This document shows positions 59,301 to 64,000 of a DNA stretch of 64,000 nucleotides, piece by piece (position 1 is the first letter of the stretch; each line of letters starts with the position of its first letter). The stretch comes from Gnetum montanum (lineage: Eukaryota; Streptophyta; Gnetopsida; Gnetales; Gnetaceae). A program made the position numbers and the translations under genes. Below the pieces are notes generated by a model that saw only the letters and a list, made by a program, of their open reading frames with translations, was not told where the DNA came from and made no database searches. The stretch is from NCBI GenBank assembly GCA_015680685.1, contig MNCI01020127.1, forward strand, positions 503,454 through 567,453. The letters run 5' to 3'.

Positions 59301-60811
59301 TTCCTTGGAAGGCAATCCTCCTGCCATTACCCTTGAGGGTCTTTTTTCTGAATTGGAGCTTTGTGTTGTTGGGATGTCTCAATTGGCCTTTGTCTATTGT
59401 ACTATGTTTAACCTATTTTATTTGTGTAATAGGCACTTCTGGTAACAGTGGCATACCTTTGTCAACAGTCCCAACTCAACATTAGGGTGAAGCCCCTGAG
59501 AAATTCACCTTTATGGAGGGCATTATGAATGATATGATCGATCTCTTAGAGCGAATTGATCCTAAAATCAGTACATCACTGTTGTTACAGAAGGATTGTT
59601 GGCATTGCGACATCAGGTTATTCTATTGCAATTAACTGTTATATTTTATGCTATAGGATCTCACCTCAGATGGGATCCCAAAGAGCCCATTGACATAGAC
59701 ACTACCCCTGAACCTTCACCAGAGGTGATCGAAATGCCATGCACCCTTTACGATGAGATGTGCAAATGTGCGTTACGCTCAGCCCATTCTTTATGGGAGT
59801 GTCAAAACATCAACGAAGATCTTTGAAAGAGGCTGCAGAAAATAGAAAATGAGAAAATAGACCTAACTACTAGGGTTGAGGACCTAGAGTCCTGAAACAA
59901 ATTTCTGCAAGCTCAAGAGACCAATGACAAGAATTGGCAGACAACTGTGATTGACTACGCTCGTTATTGGATGGTCGTCAGGAACAATGTCCAAGCCAAC
60001 TGTGAGCCCATCAAGCAACGAATGCAAATGGATCTCCTAACCCAAAAGAACCAAGACTGGAAGGATTTCAGCATGAGGGTCCAAAAATGGGGGTAGGCAC
60101 AAAAAGACCATAAGTACGTGTATAAGCGAGAATGCGCTACCTACCGCAAACATTATAGAGATTCTGTGATTGAAGCGTAGTCCCTTTGGCTGTTCCTCGA
60201 TGTCATCGATGCTTTTGGAGCATATGAAAAATTTCAGGAGCAAGTTACAATAAGCGCCTCTCCTAAGAGAGAAATAACCCTCCCTGGTGGGGAGACTACT
60301 ATCCCTTCCTTCTTTCCTGAACCATCCCGATGGACTCCTATGGAAAAGGAAAAGGTTAAGGCTAGGACTGATCTAGGAGATGTCGTTTGGGTCAAGCTCA
60401 CTGAGGATGAGATCATGCGATGCCTATGGGTCGGCTTGGAACAATTTCTTTCGCGGCTGAGGCAAGACCATCATAGGTAAGTTGTACGACTATTGTATTC
60501 TTTGTTATGTGTAATTTCAGTGATGACGCTAATGTTTATTTCATGTCAAATCGTAGGATCGACACAAAGAGGGCCCTCATGAAGAGGAGCATGATGGAGA
60601 TGATGGCCCTCATGAAGAGGGTCCACATGAGGAGGAATGTGATAGAGATTATGGCCCTCATGAAGAGGGTCTGCATGAAGAGGAACCCCACAGAGAGGAT
60701 CACCCCCATGAAGAGACACCGTGTAAAGAAGGTCCTTATGAAGATGACCCTCATGAGGTAGGGGTGGAGTTAAATGACGTAGATGGAAGTGTTGACAAAG
60801 GGGATGTGTAG
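56340..60811 (+). pseudogene. Antisense accessory gene, copy C: eight exons, FCP1-like domain
   Basis: Exons: 56340-56458 (119 bp, same as A), 56996-57444 (449), 57532-57806 (275), 57913-58962, 59084-59286, 59433-59570 (138, same as A), 59657-60476, 60557-60811. Exon 2 has VLIVLDIVGV, IIWSHL and NPPGIVYY, with LFVARHL before it where an active FCP1-type enzyme has its acidic pair. Its one-base shortening causes a frameshift near 57120. Exon 4 gives the fullest reading of the unrecognised domain (SFDINARLFTDFFGIPSDD, YNWASYLAEGL). Exon 8 is longer than in A: PHEE/PHEEGPHEE units expanded, all acidic/His. About 1,100 codons in total, with several stops, most of them TAG or TGA at positions where Trp, Gln or Arg is found in other copies. 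Confidence 0.77.
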
Positions 60812-60851
60812 CATGGCGATATTGGCCAAACACTTTGTTATAATGAAAGGA

Positions 60852-60857
60852 AATAAA
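60852..60857 (+). terminator. Poly(A) signal after accessory gene, element C
   Basis: AATAAA 41 bases past the stop of exon 8, in a segment homologous to the two signals of copy A. Confidence 0.5.
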
Positions 60858-60949
60858 AAGTAATGTTCTTTGATCAATGTGATCATAGGATAACATCTTT
60901 AATTTTTTTTTTGATTTTTATGAAAGGAAATGTATCGTCAGAAAGGTTA

Positions 60950-61175
60950 TACGTTTTAGGCCACTGTAGGCTGCTAATAGTTTAAGGCCATTTCGGGCCA
61001 GGCCATCGTAAGCGTAAAAGAATAAATAGAAATTGCCAGTTTTAAGCCATAGTGGGTCATCACTAGTTTAAAGTTGTTTCGAGCCGATGATAGTTTAAGG
61101 CCATTTCCGACTGCTGATAGTTTAAGGCTATTTTCGGCCATTGATAGTTTAATGTTGTTTCGAGCTGACGATAGT
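60950..61175. repeat. Dyad repeat cluster between accessory gene and protease (C)
   Basis: Seven units with AGTTTAA or GTTTTA leads. The clearest is GGCC-ATTTCG-GGCC near 60986-60999. Others have one changed arm (AGCC-ATAGTG-GGTC; GGCT-ATTTTC-GGCC). Confidence 0.82.
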
Positions 61176-61278
61176 GAAATAAAAGAGTAATGATAATGAT
61201 GTGGTGTAATGGAATGTGAGCTGCATGCTAGTAAGCAATGTAAACTGATATAACATGTTACATCAACATGTTTATCAA

Positions 61279-63801
61279 TTAACCCCGCAAGTGCTTCTTT
61301 ATTGTTTTTAAGTTTGGCGATGTGTATGGACAAGGGGGCTTATTACAGCATTCCTCTATGCTACCATCTTCTCCCTAAAAGGGTAGTTCAACCCATGTCA
61401 AGCTTTCATCGGCCATTGTGTTAGCTTGTTCAACTATTGGAACAAGGTTTTGATCTTTAGGGACTTCAACCTTCGAACCCTATTTCATTTCCACGTTGTT
61501 AACTGCTTGAGGGGTCATATTATCATCATGGATGATCACTTCCCCTCCTGCATAGGGCAAGTGGATCTCTTGATAATGGATGATGAGACTACCCTTAATT
61601 GGGCTAACCAAGACATCCCTAAGATTAGGTTGAAACTGGGCATCTCCTCGATGATGATAAACACTGCATTTGTGGGGAATTGATCCCCCGCTACAAAGTT
61701 AATGTGTACCATTCTCTTGACTTGAACTCATGCCCCGTTAAATGACTTCAAACATGATGTTGTCATGAGATTAATCTAGTCGATCAAACCCATTTTATCC
61801 ACTATGGTATATGGAATAACATTGGCAGTAACCCCGTCCTCTACATGTACTCTCCGGTTTCTGTACTGGCCGACTCAGATAGTGATGAACATGGGCGCTA
61901 TTGTCACCTAACCCTTTTCTAGGCCATCCTTAATAGATTCGTCATGAAATGTCAGTTGGGAAGACCATGGTTGTTCAACACTGGGAGGGAGCATAATCAA
62001 ATGGATTACTTCTTCCTCTGCTGGCAAGTTCTTGTCCATAGGTATGGATGCTAACATGCGAACCATGGCTTCACGATGTTTTTGTGATGTCATCAATAAG
62101 TCATAGAGGCTCAGCATTGTATTTTTTTGCTTAAGAGCCTACTTAACTTGCATAAAGGCATCGAGGAGATCATGCCCACAATCAGGTTGTTTGCTACTCC
62201 TCTCTTCTTCCATTCGTCCCAGGAGACGAATCTCTTGGGGAGAAACGGTTTCTACTTGGGGAGTGTGTTTTCTTGGACAAGGGGAAGATGGTCTTGTTTG
62301 CGTAATGTCATCTTTAAAGAGGGTGGGGCCAAGGGCACTGAGGTAAGGGGCATAGGCTTAGAGAACCCAAGTTTAAGGCAGTTCTTGGTTGTGTTACCTG
62401 TCATACGCCTTTCTCCTTTCCTGGTATGTTGTGATTGGGGCGTTGACTTAAAGATTTTCCCCTACATAACAGGAGCAGCTGATGGCTTTGGCATCCCGAT
62501 GACAAAGGATGCCCCAGGTGTAGACGTAGGCTAGGACGCGGCTTTACTGACAGTGGGCTATGGAACTAAGGTCTGAGACACGACTCGAAGGATAAAATAT
62601 TATCACTGAGCTGCACCCGTCCATGTTGATAGGTTTTTCATCTGGGGTGGACGAGGAGGCACACGTAACACAAAGGGTTGCTTTGGCTAGTTCTGGCCAT
62701 CGCTCTTCATACCCACTACATTGATAGTGTACCCTGCGTTGTTTGCATTTAATGGGTCTTGCTACACATGCATGGACTGGTTTTCCAGATGGACTAGACT
62801 ACTACTGTCTAGGATCAGTTTACCTTGATCAATCATGCGTTGAATGTCATCTTTCAATAGCCAGTAGTAATCCATGTCATGACCACACAGCTAGTGATAG
62901 TCACAAAAACGGTCCAGCCTAAAGTTTTTGGGAACTGGCGGTTTGTTAGGTAGGGCCAAGGAGGGGTTCTTTAGTAGCTCACAATGCTATCTGTGGTGTT
63001 TCAGACCCTCCTCAGACACCTTCTTATGTTGGATGTGGCTAGTTCCCAGCAATTGCTTCAGAAGTTCTGAAGGCTTTATAGGTAGAGCCATGTACTTTGA
63101 GTGATTTTTACGCTCAAAATTAGGCTTTGGCTGTGGGGATGCTTCAAGGGTGGATGCTGTTTCCTGATCAACACTATTTGAGCTAGTTGTGGCCTCAGTA
63201 GGTGTCGTAGATACCTTCTTGTTGTTATTTTTCTTCTTGGCCCCTTCGGCTACAGCTGCTACTGTCGTTGTTGTAGCTTTGCCCTTGTCTTTGCTCTTGT
63301 TGTGGGAATTTTTGTAGACCACATATGCTGGGTCTTTTCTAGCCTCTACCGTGTCTTGAATGCTCTTAGTCTAACTGAAGGCTTGGTTGAGGGAGCAAGG
63401 GGCAAGGTAATACAGTTTAGACTTAATGAAGTCATTGACTACCCCCTTGAAGATTGCCAACAGATGGGCCTCCGCGATAGGTTCATGGATTTCATTCAAG
63501 GTTGCACTCCACCACTGTATAAACTTTTGGACTGGCAAGAGCGGATCTTGCTTGACTCCCATAAGTTGATCCAGCATGACTTCTGGCTTTAGGTTGTATT
63601 TGAAACGAGTCATGAACTGAGTTAGCAGGTCTTCCAAGGTTGAGATGGAAGAGTGTGAAAGTGCACGATACCAGTCTAAAGCTTTACCCATTAGGGACAT
63701 AGCAAAGACACATATGATGGTATGTGGCCATTGTTATAGTAACAATGACTCCGACCTGAAGGTAACTAAATGGACATTGGGATCCCCTTTCCCATTGTAT
63801 T
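61279..63801 (-). pseudogene. gag-pro: Element C gag-protease (3' part)
   Basis: Minus strand from the X2 insertion at 63802. Gag core 63700-63371 (MSLMGKALDWYRALS, EDLLTQFMTRFKYN), then lysine/asparagine-rich 63322-63080, then a knuckle-like FCDYH...CGHDMDYY near 62840-62910 (last Cys replaced, stop inside). Protease about 61860-61500 (VDDGVTANVIP, then a decayed LILG region). The end is IKKHLRG and a stop at 61279. The N-terminal gag lies beyond X2, outside the window. Numerous stops. Confidence 0.83.
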
Positions 63802-64000
63802 TGTTGGCGACCGTTTGGGACGCGACCGCCAACAAGTGTCCTTGAACAGGATTTAGGTGCCTGCTGGTCTCTGGCAACACCAAGGCCCAAATACCTCCAA
63901 ATAACTCAGTAGCTAATGTGAGTATGTGTATGTGCTGTTGCGGCGTGCGGTTGTATGAAATGTGACAATTTCGTTGTGTGTGAACTACAAATGACTTACT
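63802..64000 (-). mobile_element. Second copy of element X (X2), enters from the right edge
   Basis: 63802 onward matches 50144 onward with few differences (TGTTGGCGACCGTTTGGG, then CGCCAAC). It interrupts the gag core of element C. The five bases before it, GTATT (63797-63801), should be its target duplication. Same orientation as X. Whether it is a solo LTR or the end of a full element cannot be seen. Confidence 0.85.

Larger units (their letters stand above)
28585..63801 (-). mobile_element. Element C: Tat-lineage Ty3 retrotransposon carrying nested insertions
   Basis: In minus order: gag-protease (63801 to 61279, entered by X2 at 63802), dyads, antisense accessory gene (56340-60811), dyads, pol part 1 (55770-53448), insertion X (53447-50144), pol part 2 (50143-49001), 3' untranslated region (49000-48862, element D, 30819-29412), polypurine tract and 3' LTR (29396-28585). 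Removing D and X restores collinearity with A and with D's own layout. The 5' LTR lies beyond the window. Confidence 0.82.

Overview
Plant nuclear DNA, built almost entirely of large, decayed, nested Ty3/gypsy LTR retrotransposons. I see no intact host gene, tRNA, rRNA, organellar insert or CRISPR array. The elements carry a Ty3 RNase H plus a second, archaeal-type RNase H before integrase, which is the mark of the plant Tat lineage (Ogre/Retand/Grande relatives). Lineage, nesting depth and element size suggest a large-genome land plant; the species cannot be told.

Layout. 1-386: fragment of another Ty3 element (RT, + strand). 387-13919: element A (- strand), cut off inside integrase. 13920-17641: older debris ending in an integrase fragment (- strand). 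17642-28584: element B (+ strand), with 5' LTR, gag-protease and accessory gene; its RT-integrase half is absent here. 28585-63801: element C (- strand), inserted in B just past B's accessory gene. C carries three later insertions: element D (30820-48861, - strand, complete, about 18 kb, both LTRs, 5-bp target duplication GCGTG); a 3.3-kb solo-LTR-like element X (50144-53447, duplication ATTAC); and a second X copy that starts at 63802 and leaves the window.

The unusual part is what all four Tat elements carry between protease and RT: an accessory gene of about 1,070-1,100 codons on the strand opposite gag-pol. Three copies show all eight exons; B shows seven. Exon 2 is 450, 450, 449 and 450 bp in A, B, C and D; exon 3 is 275 bp in all four, and intron phases agree. 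Three copies keep a TATA-like box upstream, and A and C have AATAAA downstream. Exons 2-3 resemble an FCP1/NLI-interacting-factor (HAD phosphatase) domain whose catalytic aspartates are replaced in every copy. Exon 4 encodes an unrecognised helical domain, exon 7 a probable coiled coil, exon 8 an acidic tail.

Clusters of a short dyad flank the accessory gene: AGTTTA-like lead, then an arm, six bases and the complementary arm. Arms differ between units but change together (GGCC/GGCC, GGTC/GACC, AGTC/GACT, ATGTC/GACAT), so symmetry, not sequence, appears conserved. LTRs, leaders and the accessory promoter region carry other palindromic words (GCGTATACGC in D, GCTACGC/GCGTAGC in A, B and C). Every reading frame here has stops, so this window shows fossils of the system. 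A proposed working order, on the gag-pol strand, is gag-protease, dyads, accessory gene in reverse, dyads, RT-RNase H-integrase, dyads, polypurine tract, LTR.
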